This document shows positions 36,419-45,215 of a DNA stretch of 64,000 nt, piece by piece. Numbering within the stretch: the stretch's first letter is position 1; each line of letters begins with the position of its first letter. The stretch comes from an uncultured Pirellulaceae bacterium. GTDB lineage: Bacteria; Planctomycetota; Planctomycetia; Pirellulales; Pirellulaceae. The notes beneath the pieces were generated by a model, which ran no database searches, was not told the origin of the DNA, and saw nothing but the letters and a program-made list of their open reading frames with translations. The DNA lies in contig CALDYR010000117.1 in assembly GCA_937944405.1 (NCBI GenBank), positions 1 through 64,000 of the forward strand. The letters are read 5' to 3'. A program made the translations under genes and the position numbers.

Positions 36419-36498
36419 TAACGCGATGCGGGTTTGTAGTTGCGCCATGATTCATTCCAACCTCAAAAAAACGCAAAGCGTTCTATCCCAACCCGCTG

Positions 36499-36534
36499 CG
36501 CAAGCACGACGATCTGTCGCACGCCGACGTTCAC
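36499..36534 (+). repeat. Direct repeat, second copy (36 bp)
   Basis: Partner of 36383-36418. Read on the minus strand both copies encode GVRQI followed by VLA, and the differences tend to be conservative at the amino-acid level. Confidence 0.7.
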
Positions 36535-36730
36535 GCACACACCACCGAAAGTCGCTACTGCAAAAAACAAAGTGAGTTAACTGGAAAAAACGAAACCGGC
36601 GGGTACTGACAATTCGGCGTATTTGACCCACAATAAGCATCTTGGCAACGTACCGGCCGGAGCTTGATTACGCTCAAGTCGATCCTGCCGACGTTTAAAA
36701 TCGCATTGCATATTGAGAATCAGAAGCAAA

Positions 36731-38956
36731 ATGGCAACCCCACAGCGCATCATCTATACCCTGACCGACGAAGCCCCCGCGTTAGCGACCCGCTCTTTTT
36801 TGCCGATCGTTTCGGCTTTTGCGAATGCTTGCGGGGTCGAAATCGAAACACGCGACATTTCCGTCGCGGCGCGAATTTTAGCCGCGTTCCCAGAATGCCT
36901 CACCGATGATCAAAGAGTCAGCGACGCGCTAGCCGAACTTGGTGAACTGGCCAAAACACCGGAAGCCAACATCATCAAACTTCCCAACATCAGTGCTTCG
37001 ATCCCGCAAGCCAAAGCGGCGATCGCGGAACTGCAATCCAAGGGCTACGCAGTCCCAAACTTCCCCGACGATCCTGAGACTTCTGAAGAACAAAGCATCC
37101 GAGATCGCTATTCAAAGATCCTCGGCAGTGCCGTCAATCCAGTTTTGCGCGAAGGCAATTCCGACCGGCGAGCCCCCAACGCGGTCAAACAGTACGCTCG
37201 TAAAAACCCCCATTCGATGAGCGCGTGGTCGGCGGATTCCAGAACACATGTTGCGACAATGTCGACCGGCGATTTTCGCAATAACGAACAATCCACGACG
37301 ATCAAAAAAGACGGCAAACTAAAAATTACACTCGTCCATACCGACGGCACCGAAGTGGTATTGAAACTCGCCGTCCCGGTCCTCGCCGACGAAGTCGTAG
37401 ACGCGACCGTGATGTGCGTCAGCAAATTGAAAATGTTCTTGGATCGTGAAATCGCCGACGCCAACGAAAAAGGGCTGCTGTTTTCGCTGCATATGAAGGC
37501 GACCATGATGAAGGTCTCCGACCCAATCATTTTTGGGCACGCGGTAAAAGAATTCTTTCGTGTGACGTTCGCCAAACATGCCGACGCCTTGGATAAATCG
37601 GGAGCCAATCCCAACAACGGGCTGGGAAACATTCTCGATGCTATCGCGACTTTACCCGCATCGCAGCGCGATCCTATCGATGCCGATCTCAAATCCGCGA
37701 TCGCCAAAGGCCCCCGATTGGCGATGGTGAACTCCGACAAAGGCATCACCAACCTCCACGTCCCCAGCGACGTAATCATCGACGCATCGATGCCTGCGAT
37801 GATCAGAACCTCGGGCCAAATGTGGAACGCCGACGGAAAACTACAGGACACCAAAGCCGTCATTCCCGACAGTAGTTACGCTGCGGTCTACCAAGAAACC
37901 ATCGAATTCTGCAAACAACACGGCGCCTTCGATCCCACAACGATGGGGTCGGTGCCCAACGTCGGATTGATGGCTCAAAAAGCCGAAGAATACGGGTCGC
38001 ACGACAAAACATTCGAAATCCCTGCCAACGGCGTTGTAAAAGTCACCGACGACGCGGGAGAAACAATCTTCGAACACGACGTGAAGGTCGGCGATATCTG
38101 GCGAATGTGCCAAGTGAAAGACGCGCCCATCCGCGACTGGGTGAAACTTGCGGTCACGCGCGCACGAGCGACAAACGCCCCGGCAGTTTTCTGGTTGGAC
38201 CAGACGCGTGCCCACGACGCCGAACTGATCGAGAAGGTAAATCTTTACCTCAAAGACCACGACACCGCAGGGCTGCAGATCGAAATCCTTTCGCCCGCTG
38301 AAGCCACCAAGTTCACCCTCCAACGAATCAAAGACGGCCAAGATACCCTATCGGTCACCGGTAACGTGTTACGTGATTACCTGACCGATCTGTTCCCGAT
38401 TTTAGAACTCGGAACCAGCGCGAAAATGCTTTCGATCGTGCCGTTGATGAACGGCGGAGGACTGTTCGAAACCGGGGCTGGTGGTTCGGCCCCCAAACAC
38501 GTTCAACAGTTTGTAGAAGAGAACCATCTGCGTTGGGATTCGTTGGGCGAATTCCTCGCGTTAGCCGTGTCGCTGGAACACTTTTCTGAGGTAGCACACA
38601 ATCCCAAGGCAAAAGTTCTGGCTCAGGCATTAGACTCGGCAACAGAGAAACTGCTGGACCGAGGCAAATCACCGGCCCGTAAGGCTGGTGAAATCGACAA
38701 TCGCGGCAGCCATTTTTACCTCGCGCTATATTGGGCTCAAGCACTCGCGGCGCAAAATGATGATAACGACCTAAAGTCAAAGTTCACGGCTCTGGCAACC
38801 TCTTTAGCCGAACATGAAGACACCATCATCGATCAACTCGCGCGCGTTCAAGGCCAACCGGTTGACATCGGAGGCTACTACTTGCCGGCTGAAGATAAAG
38901 TTGTCGCCGCGATGCGCCCCGCCGAGAAACTCAATGAGTTACTTAACACGATTTAG
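36731..38956 (+). CDS. icd: Monomeric NADP-dependent isocitrate dehydrogenase
   Basis: Converts isocitrate to 2-oxoglutarate and CO2 with NADP in the TCA cycle. At 741 residues (ATG at 36731; a TTG six codons upstream is less likely) it matches the monomeric type, which is unrelated in length to the 420-residue dimeric enzyme. Typical segments are [14 protein letters not shown] at the start, [27 protein letters not shown] with the isocitrate-binding Ser/Arg pattern, and [15 protein letters not shown]. The C-terminal part contains [10 protein letters not shown], also family-specific. It stands alone, with a possible hairpin terminator about 30 bp after the stop. Confidence 0.95.
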   Translation: MATPQRIIYTLTDEAPALATRSFLPIVSAFANACGVEIETRDISVAARILAAFPECLTDDQRVSDALAELGELAKTPEANIIKLPNISASIPQAKAAIAELQSKGYAVPNFPDDPETSEEQSIRDRYSKILGSAVNPVLREGNSDRRAPNAVKQYARKNPHSMSAWSADSRTHVATMSTGDFRNNEQSTTIKKDGKLKITLVHTDGTEVVLKLAVPVLADEVVDATVMCVSKLKMFLDREIADANEKGLLFSLHMKATMMKVSDPIIFGHAVKEFFRVTFAKHADALDKSGANPNNGLGNILDAIATLPASQRDPIDADLKSAIAKGPRLAMVNSDKGITNLHVPSDVIIDASMPAMIRTSGQMWNADGKLQDTKAVIPDSSYAAVYQETIEFCKQHGAFDPTTMGSVPNVGLMAQKAEEYGSHDKTFEIPANGVVKVTDDAGETIFEHDVKVGDIWRMCQVKDAPIRDWVKLAVTRARATNAPAVFWLDQTRAHDAELIEKVNLYLKDHDTAGLQIEILSPAEATKFTLQRIKDGQDTLSVTGNVLRDYLTDLFPILELGTSAKMLSIVPLMNGGGLFETGAGGSAPKHVQQFVEENHLRWDSLGEFLALAVSLEHFSEVAHNPKAKVLAQALDSATEKLLDRGKSPARKAGEIDNRGSHFYLALYWAQALAAQNDDNDLKSKFTALATSLAEHEDTIIDQLARVQGQPVDIGGYYLPAEDKVVAAMRPAEKLNELLNTI

Positions 38957-38984
38957 ACATCTTAAATTATTCGACTCAGCGGAT

Positions 38985-39014
38985 CGACCTGCGGGCCTAG
39001 CCTGCAGGTCGGTT
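38985..39014 (+). terminator. Possible terminator after icd
   Basis: CGACCTGC (38985-38992) pairs exactly with GCAGGTCG (39004-39011) and is followed by GTTTCG. The stem is good but the T run is short, so termination is plausible rather than certain. Confidence 0.45.
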
Positions 39015-39085
39015 TCGCGCCCGGCGAACATCAGCTGAATCATCGAAGACACTCTACATTTGTTTAGGGCGCGTCCCGAAGTCTA

Positions 39086-39180
39086 TAGTGGCAGGCTTCG
39101 AAATCGAAGCTTCGAAATCATAGTCGGATTTGCCAGAATTCCCGATGTCTAAGGTTACGGGGGGGAATTTTGGCGAATCA
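39086..39180. repeat. Composite interspersed repeat with palindromic end
   Basis: The block begins TAGTGGCAGGCTTCGAAATC, contains a duplicated GCTTCGAAATC (39095-39105 and 39109-39119), then a reverse copy of the short core (39121-39141), and ends in a forward core (GAATTTTGGCGAATC from 39165). The reverse and forward cores pair across 39127-39179 as an imperfect hairpin. Confidence 0.75.
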
Positions 39181-39324
39181 CACAACATTCACCGGAAAAG
39201 GCAATCATTGATCGCATGCGGGGCCACACCATTTCGGGTGGAACTCTTTTTTAAAAAACGCCAAAAGGATTTCCAACGGCGTGTCGTCGCACCGAAAGAT
39301 CACTGCCGCTTGAGAACAAGAGCT

Positions 39325-40008
39325 ATGAAGCGCATCTTAGAACCGGAACTGATGGACACCATCGAAGCGGCCCGTCAGTACAATCGGATGGACCACGCCG
39401 ACGTCAATCGGCGATTCATCGACGACCTTATTGCGTTCGCAGACCAATGCCAGTCCGAAGGATACGATGGCTTGGCGACCGATGTGGCCGATGTCGGCAC
39501 CGGCACCGCGCTGATTCCGATCGAACTTTGCCGGCGCGACGATAGGGTGCGTGTGTTAGCCGTTGATGACGCGATCAACATGTTAGATCTTGCGATTTAC
39601 AACATCGAAGCGGCCAACATGCGCGACAGGATCACCTTAGCCAAAAACGATGCAAAATCGCTAACCTTCCAAGACAACACATTTGACACAACGATCTGCA
39701 ATTCGGTAATCCATCATTCTCCCGCCCCTGATAAATGTTTTTCGGAACTCCATCGCGTTACCGCAACCAGCGGGATTTTATTTGTGCGCGACTTAGTCCG
39801 CCCCCAATCGGAGGAGATCGCCAAACAATGGGTGCAGCAATATGCAGGGGACGCGACTGATTACTGCCAGCGTCTTTTTCTGGAATCCTTTCGCGCATCG
39901 TTGACCTTAACCGAGGTCCAAAAAATAGTTGTCGATTTAGGTTACGATGCTCAAACGGTCGCCTCGACTTCAGACCGCCATTGGACTTGGGCGGCGGTGA
40001 AACCTTAA
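39325..40008 (+). CDS. Class I SAM-dependent methyltransferase
   Basis: The 227-residue product has a Rossmann methyltransferase core: VADVGTGTALIPIEL is the glycine-rich cofactor loop, RVLAVDDAINMLDLA carries the acidic ribose-binding residue, NDAKSLTF follows, and FDTTICNSVIHHSPAP is the motif IV strand. I start at the ATG at 39325 because the frame upstream (to 39130) runs through an interspersed repeat and cannot be coding. The substrate is not predictable. The P-II-like gene begins 10 nt downstream, so the two are almost certainly co-transcribed, an unusual pairing. Confidence 0.82.
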   Translation: MKRILEPELMDTIEAARQYNRMDHADVNRRFIDDLIAFADQCQSEGYDGLATDVADVGTGTALIPIELCRRDDRVRVLAVDDAINMLDLAIYNIEAANMRDRITLAKNDAKSLTFQDNTFDTTICNSVIHHSPAPDKCFSELHRVTATSGILFVRDLVRPQSEEIAKQWVQQYAGDATDYCQRLFLESFRASLTLTEVQKIVVDLGYDAQTVASTSDRHWTWAAVKP

Positions 40009-40018
40009 CGAAAATTCT

Positions 40019-40327
40019 ATGAAGCTTATTCTCGCCATTATCAAACCGTTTCTCGCAGAAAAGGTGATTCAAAACCTTTCCACGCAATGCATCGAAGAGG
40101 TCAACATTCGCGAGGTCAAGGGCTACGGTCGCCAAAAGAACTACTTAGAAAGCTACGGCGAAAACGAATACTCGCTCGCCTTTGTGCCGAAAGTGGAAAT
40201 TGCTGTCTGGGTAGAAGACGAATTTGTCGACGCTGTGTTTGACCAAATAATCCAAGTGTCGCGCACGGGCCGCTTGGGGGATGGGAAGATAATGATTTTA
40301 CCGGCAGATCAGGCTCCACTGCTGTAA
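40019..40327 (+). CDS. P-II-like signalling protein lacking the C-terminal ATP-binding segment
   Basis: P-II trimers sense ATP/ADP and 2-oxoglutarate and regulate nitrogen metabolism. This copy has 102 residues against the usual 112. The N-terminal strand (MKLILAIIKP), the T-loop with Tyr51 (GRQKNYLESYGENEY), and the B-loop TGRLGDGKIMI are kept. The chain then ends ILPADQAPLL, where normal P-II proteins continue with a RIRTGE-type segment whose basic residues hold the ATP phosphates. No frame at the 3' end restores it. There is no amtB or glnA nearby; the partner is a methyltransferase gene 10 nt upstream. It may bind nucleotides differently or not at all. Confidence 0.85.
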   Translation: MKLILAIIKPFLAEKVIQNLSTQCIEEVNIREVKGYGRQKNYLESYGENEYSLAFVPKVEIAVWVEDEFVDAVFDQIIQVSRTGRLGDGKIMILPADQAPLL

Positions 40328-40491
40328 CTTTTGGAACTCGTGCCCCCCAAGTGCGAAGATAGAGCACTCTTGTCGTCGATCCGCCGATAGTATCGTTAAA
40401 AGGTTTTAAGTAAAATACACGAGGGCTCCTCCGGGCCGAGTTCCGGGTAAACAGACGCTCTCTGGATGAATAAGCAAAGTTGGATTGAGAA

Positions 40492-41559
40492 ATGAAGACC
40501 ACACTCTCCGCGCTGTCCACGTATTTGGTGCTTTGGATTGTCACCGCGACAACCGCGGCAGTCGCCCAAAATATAGATTACGCATCCCAAATCAAACCGA
40601 TTTTCAACAAGTACTGCACCGAGTGCCACGGGGAAGAAGACGAACAAGAGTTTCGCATCGACGTCGACGAAGAAATGATTTTGTACGTCAACGCAGGTCA
40701 TCCTGAAACCAGTGACCTCTACGTCTATATGACGCTCCATGAGGACGACGATGATTTGATGCCGCCGGTGGATCACGAGCCACGTCCCGAACTTGCAGAG
40801 ATCCAATTAGTAAGTGACTGGATTACCCAAGGGGCAAAATTATCAGGGGCTGAGGCTGCAGCGGCATCCGGAGACGAAGAAACCGACGAAGTCGAACCCG
40901 TCTCGCCCGAACGGCAGCGCATTTATAATGCGCTAGGCTCATTGCACACCGCGGCGGTCCATTTGCCCATCGGTTTGTTGCTGGCCGCGGGATTGTTTGG
41001 GATGCTTAGCTTGGGCGGCAGTTTTGTAATGAGCGATTGTGCATACTATTGTTTGTGGTTGGGCACCCTAGGCGCCATTTTTGCGACGGCCTCGGGTTGG
41101 TTCTACAGCCCGATGGAACATCGTGGCACCGTCAATGGCATCGCTGATTTTCTGGATCAGACTCAGCCCGTTTATTGGCATCGATTGGGCGCGATCATCT
41201 CCACCGTCGTCGCGCTGCTGTTGTGCCTGTTCGCCAAAGGGGCACGCGGACGGAATCCAGATGATGGAATGATGTGGAAACTGGGCGCCATTTTGCTGGC
41301 CGGAGGTATTGGTTGGGTCGGCCACACCGGCGGAGAATTAACTTACGGGAAAGACCACTACAAAGACCTCAACGAACTGGTTGACTCGATCACCACCCCA
41401 GCCCAGCAAGCCGACATGCCTAAAGCCGACATGCCTAAAGCCGACATGAATGAAGCGGATATGAATGAAGGAGAAATGAACAAAGAAGAACAAACCGGCG
41501 CGGGAAGCGATAGAAGCGACTCGCAAGCAGGCGGAACAGAGGAAACGACTGATATTTAG
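40492..41559 (+). CDS. Membrane protein with planctomycete cytochrome c domain and DUF2231-like region
   Basis: The 355-residue protein has a signal peptide (to about AAVAQ), then a cytochrome c-type domain with one haem site (KYCTECHGEEDE, CxxCH) and a DLMPPV loop offering an axial Met. From about residue 145 four membrane helices follow, starting with LHTAAVHLPIGLLLAAGLFGML, a pattern typical of DUF2231-type haem/redox membrane domains. The C-terminus is hydrophilic with short repeats (ADMPK, ADMPK, ADMNE, ADMNE). It is probably an electron-transfer protein facing the periplasm. It is followed by the sigma factor gene but is not clearly in its operon. Confidence 0.75.
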   Translation: MKTTLSALSTYLVLWIVTATTAAVAQNIDYASQIKPIFNKYCTECHGEEDEQEFRIDVDEEMILYVNAGHPETSDLYVYMTLHEDDDDLMPPVDHEPRPELAEIQLVSDWITQGAKLSGAEAAAASGDEETDEVEPVSPERQRIYNALGSLHTAAVHLPIGLLLAAGLFGMLSLGGSFVMSDCAYYCLWLGTLGAIFATASGWFYSPMEHRGTVNGIADFLDQTQPVYWHRLGAIISTVVALLLCLFAKGARGRNPDDGMMWKLGAILLAGGIGWVGHTGGELTYGKDHYKDLNELVDSITTPAQQADMPKADMPKADMNEADMNEGEMNKEEQTGAGSDRSDSQAGGTEETTDI

Positions 41560-41816
41560 TGATCGATCGCGCCCTCCGGCGACGATCGCCTTCGACCGCC
41601 GCCCCTCGCCGCCGTGGGGGCAACGCTACAAACCGCCTCGCCGCCGACAGCATACCGCCGGGCCGTGCGGGCCCCAACTGCAAGCTCAGCACAGCACCGG
41701 TTTGTTCAACCGACCTCAGCGGGATGGTCTGTGGTTTAACGCTGTGCCTTGGTGATACAGCAACGTTCGACACGTTTCCCCATTTGTTGTCCTCATTTCT
41801 TTTTCTCCGCGTGAAA

Positions 41817-42470
41817 ATGAACAGGTATGATAGACGTATGGAATTACCTGCCCAAAAACAAATTATCGCGGACCTAACCAGCGATCGCGAAGAAGCACTC
41901 GCGAAATACTTTTCGCAGATACACGATCGGTTGGAAAAAATCGTAAAGTTCCGTTTGGACTACCGCTTGAACGGGCGCGTCAGTAAATCTGACGTGCTCC
42001 AAGAAGCTTACGTTCGTGCCGCTCAACGCTTGGACGGCTATTTGAGAAAACCCGAGATGCCGTTCTTTGTTTGGATTCGGCTGGAAACACAACAACACTT
42101 ACTTGACACCTATCGCAAACACTTCGAAGCTGAAAAACGTGACGTTCGTAAGGAAATTTCCTTTCACCGCCCCCAACGACATGACGCGGGTCAAACATCG
42201 ATGGCCTTAGCGGCTCATTTGGTTGCCGAAATGACTTCGGTCAGTCAACTGATTGAAAAATCCCAACAAATCGAGGCCCTGCAAAACAGCCTCAACACGA
42301 TGAGCGAACTTGACCGGGAAGTCATCGCGCTGAGGCACTTCGAAGAACTTTCCAATATCGAAACCGCCGAAGTGCTTGGCATCGACACCTCCGCCGCCAG
42401 CAAACGGTATTTAAGAGCGTTAAAAAGACTGAAGGAGATTCTCCAAGAGAGTTCGTACAAGGAACACTAA
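41817..42470 (+). CDS. ECF-type sigma factor paired with a kinase
   Basis: A sigma-70 family protein of about 217 residues. Region 2 includes YFSQIHDRLEKIVKFRLDYRL and VSKSDVLQEAYVRA; region 4 ends in ELDREVIALRHFEELSNIETAEVLGIDTSAASKRYLRALKRL, a clear helix-turn-helix that reads -35 elements. The ATG at 41817 or that at 41838 (MELPAQKQ) is the likely start. The frame extends upstream to 41559, but that part is GC-rich and not sigma-like. The gene ends 5 nt before a membrane kinase gene, the standard planctomycete sigma-kinase pairing, so the kinase probably controls this sigma factor or vice versa. Confidence 0.88.
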   Translation: MNRYDRRMELPAQKQIIADLTSDREEALAKYFSQIHDRLEKIVKFRLDYRLNGRVSKSDVLQEAYVRAAQRLDGYLRKPEMPFFVWIRLETQQHLLDTYRKHFEAEKRDVRKEISFHRPQRHDAGQTSMALAAHLVAEMTSVSQLIEKSQQIEALQNSLNTMSELDREVIALRHFEELSNIETAEVLGIDTSAASKRYLRALKRLKEILQESSYKEH

Positions 42471-42475
42471 CCACG

Positions 42476-45130
42476 ATGAAACCTTCGCAAGCCGAATCGA
42501 AAACTCTCGAAGACATCGTCGATCAGTTCACCGCTGAGATTCGTCGCGGCCAAACCCCCGACCTCCAGTGTTACATTGATCAATATCCTGCCCACGCGGA
42601 CGAATTGCCGGATCTCCTTTCATCGGTCGCGATGATCGAAGGCCTAAAAAACTACTCGCCCAACTCATCGGTACCTGACCAGCGTTTTACTGAAATCGAC
42701 GTACCTGATTTTTTAGGCGAATATAGAATCGTTCGAGAAATCGGACGGGGCGGAATGGGTATCGTTTTCGAAGCGGTCCACGAAACCCTTGGCCGGCGCG
42801 TGGCGATCAAAGTCATGACCGTCGGTTCGATCAGTAACACCAAACATCTTCAGCGCTTCCAACGCGAAGCGGTTTCTGCGGCCAGTTTACACCATACCAA
42901 TATCGCCAGTGTGTTCGGGGCTGGTGAAGATAAAGGGATGCACTTCTACGTCATGGAATTCATCGACGGCCAACCGATCAGCCGGGTCCTCAAAGGTGGC
43001 GCGATCGGGTTAAACGAAACGATCAACTTCGAAACCAAAATCGACACCGCGCCAACACATCCTTCGTTACATTCCAGCACCAGTCGCTACCGCGAATCGC
43101 TGACCATCGGTCAACAAACCGTTTCGGCAAAAGCGCGTTATAAATGGGTTGCTGACACCGGCCAGCAAATCGCTGATGCGCTGTCCTACGCCCATGAAAA
43201 AAACATTTTGCACCGGGACATCAAACCCGCTAATCTTGTCTTAGATCATCAGGGCACGGTGTGGCTGACGGATTTTGGGTTGGCGAAAAACATCGTCAAT
43301 GATGCCCTTACCAAAACCGGTGACATCATCGGGACGCCGCAGTATATGGCACCTGAATCCTTTTCGGGCCAATACGACGCGCGCAGCGAAACGTACTGCT
43401 TGGGATTGACGCTGTACGAAATGGCGACACTGAATGCGGCCTTTGAAAATTCTTCGCCCGGTCAAATCATCAAAGCGGTGACAACTTCGTCGCCTTCTCC
43501 CCCCAAAAAGATCGACGCACAAATGCCGCACGATCTGGCCACGATTATTGAAAAATCGATCGCGCGCGAACCACAACTGCGCTATCAAACAGCCGCTGAA
43601 ATGCGCGATGACTTGCGTGCGTTTATCGCAGACCGCCCGATCGCAGCACGAAAGATGTCGACATGGGATCACGCCATCCGCTTCAGTCGACGCAATCCGT
43701 TGGCGGCCGGGCTGGCGGCGTTTTCAATTCTGACGCTCGGTTTGCTGGTGGTCACGATGTCAATCGGTTTCGCCGTAACCCGGCACGCACTCGATCGCGC
43801 CGAATCCAACGTCGACATCGCCCTAGAAGCCTTCGACCAAACCTTCCGCCAATACATCACCCAAGGCGAAGGTGAATCCAATCGCGGCAAATCCTACGGC
43901 AGCGATGTCTACGGTTTCGAACAGATCGGCGGCATCGAAAAGGCGATCACTCAAGAGGATGCTCAGTTCGTTGAGAAAATGTTAGGTTATTACCAACAGT
44001 TGGCGATCGACAACAAATTCAGCCGTGACGTTCAAACCCAGGCCGCCACCGCAAACCGCTTGGTTGCCAACGTCCAGCGTTTAATCGGCCAACCCGAAAG
44101 ATCGCTCAAATCCTATCAAGAAGCTTTGGCAGAATTTGAAAATCTCGCAAACCGGCGTTCGGAATCTCTCGATACGCTACTCTCGGCGGTCGCGACCCGA
44201 AACGAAATGGCCAGCTTGCTGTCTTCGATGGGGCAATGGAAACAGGGACTAAAACTCCTGTTTCAGTCAAAGGATCAACTGGAACAACACCCACAGTTCG
44301 ACGATCCAGCGATGAAACTTAAATGGGTGCAGACCGCCAATCAGATTACCTCGGGGCATGTAAAAATGATCTTTGGGTACGCTCCTCGATCACCAGCGAT
44401 AAACGCATCGCCAATTACCGCAGAATTAGAACTCGACCGCCCGATCCGCGACGGTCAATCGACCGACGGACCGGTAAAAGACCTGTTAAATCAAATTCCC
44501 AATCTTGGGCGTCAAGCGGTGCAGGAAGTCGACCGGCTGAAAGCAACCGACCCCGAAAACCAGCGCATCGGGGTGGTGCGAGCAGAAAGCTACTGCCATC
44601 TAGCACTGCGTGAAAGCCGCGATGGTGATCCACGATCACGCGAAACGCTGCAGGTCGCGGTAGACGAATTGGAGAACCTAAAACAAATTTCGCCGACCAA
44701 TCCGCAATACCAATACTTGCTGGCCTTAACACAAGCGATTGCTTCGCAAACGCAGCCTCGAAATCAAGCCGTAGTCTCACTGAAATCTGCCCAAACCTCG
44801 ATCGCCCAACTGACCCAACGTTTTCCTAAGATACTGGCCTATCGCCAGCTTTACGGTTCGGTCAGTACCGAATTGGGTGGGCGGCAAGTTCAGCGCGGAA
44901 ATCTTGCCGACGCCCGTGTGAACTTGCAATTGGCCAGCGAAATTTTACTGCAGTTAAAATCCGACATGCCGCTTGACTGGATCGCCACCATCAACGGTCG
45001 CAAGTTGGTGCAGCACTTGGAAACGCTCGCCGGTCAGCGCGCCGCCAATGGCGCCGTCAACGATGCGATCGAAATTGGTATCCAAATCAACCGATTGGCC
45101 GAAGGGCTGAATCTACGTAGTCGAAACTAA
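42476..45130 (+). CDS. Membrane serine/threonine protein kinase with TPR-like C-terminus
   Basis: An 884-residue kinase. A short N-terminal region (1-80) looks like the accessory helical part common in planctomycete kinases. The kinase domain spans about 83-395 with a normal glycine loop (IGRGGMGIVFEA), catalytic Lys112 (VAIKVM), HRDIKPAN, DFGLAK and GTPQYMAPE, so it should be active. A membrane helix (about 410-432, AAFSILTLGLLVVTMSIGF) leads to a helical C-terminus of about 440 residues with TPR-like spacing, presumably outside the membrane. It contains an inserted loop rich in Thr/Ser between the hinge and HRD motif. It follows the ECF sigma gene by 5 nt. Confidence 0.92.
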   Translation: MKPSQAESKTLEDIVDQFTAEIRRGQTPDLQCYIDQYPAHADELPDLLSSVAMIEGLKNYSPNSSVPDQRFTEIDVPDFLGEYRIVREIGRGGMGIVFEAVHETLGRRVAIKVMTVGSISNTKHLQRFQREAVSAASLHHTNIASVFGAGEDKGMHFYVMEFIDGQPISRVLKGGAIGLNETINFETKIDTAPTHPSLHSSTSRYRESLTIGQQTVSAKARYKWVADTGQQIADALSYAHEKNILHRDIKPANLVLDHQGTVWLTDFGLAKNIVNDALTKTGDIIGTPQYMAPESFSGQYDARSETYCLGLTLYEMATLNAAFENSSPGQIIKAVTTSSPSPPKKIDAQMPHDLATIIEKSIAREPQLRYQTAAEMRDDLRAFIADRPIAARKMSTWDHAIRFSRRNPLAAGLAAFSILTLGLLVVTMSIGFAVTRHALDRAESNVDIALEAFDQTFRQYITQGEGESNRGKSYGSDVYGFEQIGGIEKAITQEDAQFVEKMLGYYQQLAIDNKFSRDVQTQAATANRLVANVQRLIGQPERSLKSYQEALAEFENLANRRSESLDTLLSAVATRNEMASLLSSMGQWKQGLKLLFQSKDQLEQHPQFDDPAMKLKWVQTANQITSGHVKMIFGYAPRSPAINASPITAELELDRPIRDGQSTDGPVKDLLNQIPNLGRQAVQEVDRLKATDPENQRIGVVRAESYCHLALRESRDGDPRSRETLQVAVDELENLKQISPTNPQYQYLLALTQAIASQTQPRNQAVVSLKSAQTSIAQLTQRFPKILAYRQLYGSVSTELGGRQVQRGNLADARVNLQLASEILLQLKSDMPLDWIATINGRKLVQHLETLAGQRAANGAVNDAIEIGIQINRLAEGLNLRSRN

Positions 45131-45215
45131 GACCGACGGTCGTTTGTCCGCCCACCTACCGGCACTTGCCGTTTTGCTCCTATTCACCTCTTCGGTGGCC
45201 TGATAGTCTGTGGCG

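Larger units (their letters stand above)
36283..36730. other. 448-bp intergenic region with a direct repeat
   Basis: It holds two 36-bp direct repeats (36383-36418 and 36499-36534). A 41-codon minus frame at 36323-36448 (MAQLQTRIALVDAGVRQI...) covers the first copy, and the same peptide GVRQIxVLAxR is encoded in the second copy. I do not call it as a gene, but the peptide conservation is notable. Confidence 0.45.
38957..39324. other. 368-bp intergenic region with terminator and repeats
   Basis: From left to right: a possible terminator for icd (38985-39014), an extended interspersed repeat forming an imperfect palindrome (39086-39180), and the leader of the methyltransferase gene. No gene is present. 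Confidence 0.55.

Noticed and set aside
39130-39324. Upstream extension of the methyltransferase frame
   Set aside because: The region is interspersed repeat DNA, so coding is unlikely; the ATG at 39325 fits the domain start.
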